Shown here piece by piece: positions 6,319-6,817 of a stretch of DNA of 6,817 bases; the stretch's first letter is position 1, and each line of letters starts with the position of its first letter. The notes under the pieces were generated by a model that saw only the letters and a program-made list of their open reading frames with translations, made no database searches and was not told the DNA's origin. The position numbers were made by a program, and so were the translations under genes. Origin of the DNA: Euryarchaeota archaeon UBA202 (lineage in GTDB: Archaea > Thermoplasmatota > E2 > UBA202). The stretch is from the NCBI GenBank assembly GCA_002502685.1, contig DAQA01000003.1, forward strand, positions 1 to 6,817, given 5' to 3'.

Positions 6319-6651
6319 TTAATCATTAAAATGTAGTAAATTGTTCAATTTACCAATCTTCTTAATCAGGTGGTTCTTAGCCTCTTCTACAATTTTTTCA
6401 ACTGGCACAAGTGAATATTTATGGGCCAATCTTTTGTTACTTAATACCTCCACTTCTTTTTTCAAAAGTCCCTTTTTGATAAGTAAATCCAAACGATTGC
6501 GGACGTTCCTCTCAGAGCGTTTGATATATTCAGTAATCTCAGATATCAACAGCCCGCTTTTCTTAGTAATAAGAGCTTTTAGGATTTCAGCATCCGTTTT
6601 AGATAAATCCAAAGCAGACGTAACAGTTTTTATAAATTGCGAATGGACCAT
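6319..6651 (-). CDS. Small winged-helix transcriptional regulator
   Basis: The 110-residue product has a helix at about 16-30 (LSKTDAEILKALITK), then a helix-turn-helix at about 36-60 (ISEITEYIKRSERNVRNRLDLLIKK) with GLLKKE leading to a basic wing (SNKRLAHKYSLVP, 71-83), and a final Lys-rich helix (about 84-105) that probably dimerises. This is the MarR/TrmB-like DNA-binding fold seen in many small archaeal regulators; no effector domain is visible. The start is placed at the ATG at 6651 because GGAGG lies 7 nt upstream. A longer frame from 6690 would begin upstream of the predicted transcription start near 6670. The SPASM gene begins 68 nt downstream on the same strand, so this protein is the likely regulator of the radical SAM pair, of itself, or both. 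Confidence 0.8.
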   Translation of the reverse strand: MVHSQFIKTVTSALDLSKTDAEILKALITKKSGLLISEITEYIKRSERNVRNRLDLLIKKGLLKKEVEVLSNKRLAHKYSLVPVEKIVEEAKNHLIKKIGKLNNLLHFND

Positions 6652-6658
6652 AACTTTG

Positions 6659-6663
6659 CCTCC
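6659..6663 (-). promoter_or_regulatory. Shine-Dalgarno GGAGG fixing the regulator start
   Basis: GGAGG is separated by 7 nt from the ATG at 6651 and shortens the regulator by 13 residues relative to the longest open frame. Confidence 0.8.
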
Positions 6664-6692
6664 ATATCTGGGAAAAAGTATAGAAAACATCG

Positions 6693-6707
6693 TATATATG
6701 CTTTTCT
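6693..6707 (-). promoter_or_regulatory. BRE/TATA promoter of the regulator gene
   Basis: The minus strand reads AGAAAAGC followed by ATATATA, a purine-rich BRE joined to a TATA box. The predicted transcription start is near 6670, giving a leader of about 20 nt that includes the GGAGG site. Confidence 0.6.
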
Positions 6708-6710
6708 GAT

Positions 6711-6740
6711 TTCATATGTATGCTACAAGGAATTCATATG
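6711..6740. repeat. Two TTCATATG boxes 22 bp apart upstream of the regulator promoter
   Basis: Identical 8-bp boxes lie at 6711-6718 and 6733-6740, each containing the palindrome CATATG. Their 22-bp period is close to two helical turns, placing both on the same face of the DNA, roughly 41-70 bp before the predicted transcription start. This is a position for an activator or autoregulator. The A/T-rich sequence makes chance possible; the same 8-mer also occurs once near 3320 inside a coding region. Nothing else is evident in 6741-6817. Confidence 0.35.
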
Positions 6741-6817
6741 CACTATATGTTTCGGATTTTTCTAAAATTATCTGTAAAAATGTTAATGAAATGTGATTTT
6801 TCCCTAAACTTGGAGAA

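Noticed and set aside
6652..6690. 13-residue N-terminal extension of the winged-helix regulator
   Set aside because: Its ATG is only about 6 nt from the TATA box centre, so it would not be in the transcript; GGAGG points to 6651.
6341..6709. 122-codon plus-strand frame opposite the regulator
   Set aside because: Antisense shadow of the winged-helix gene; no family resemblance.

Overview
The window most likely comes from an archaeon, probably a methanogen- or ANME-related euryarchaeon. The evidence is a TATA-binding protein (TBP) coding sequence, two radical SAM proteins of kinds common in anaerobic archaea, A/T-rich TATA boxes (some with a purine-rich BRE) about 26 nt before inferred transcription starts, and a mix of Shine-Dalgarno-led and apparently leaderless genes. 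Genus cannot be assigned from this sequence. No tRNA, rRNA, CRISPR array or transposase is visible.

Left part (1-2241, plus strand, roughly 50% GC in hand-counted samples). The window opens inside a secreted papain-family (C1) cysteine peptidase whose 5' end lies outside. Its catalytic domain is followed by a probable lectin-like domain, an Ig-like domain and a dockerin-type pair of calcium loops. Next, with its own promoter and a strong Shine-Dalgarno, comes a 106-residue muconolactone-isomerase-like protein.

Middle (2242-3309). A 62-residue two-helix membrane protein is on the minus strand, possibly made from a leaderless mRNA. Diverging from it across a 243-bp A/T-rich gap is a TBP gene on the plus strand. 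The TBP gene carries two lesions, a frameshift between its two repeats and an in-frame TAA in the last helix, yet homology continues past both and all four DNA-wedging phenylalanines remain.

Right part (3310-6817, minus strand, visibly AT-richer). Reading leftward there is a small winged-helix regulator, then a SPASM-type radical SAM protein with an unusual Cys-rich N-terminus, then a cobalamin-binding-type radical SAM protein. The two radical SAM genes are 16 nt apart, the ribosome site of the second begins two bases after the stop codon of the first, and they very probably act in one pathway whose substrate cannot be read from the sequence. The regulator has a clear promoter preceded by two identical 8-bp boxes 22 bp apart, and may control itself and the pair.

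The points most worth following are the doubly broken but well-preserved TBP gene, the tightly coupled radical SAM pair, and the composition break near 2242.
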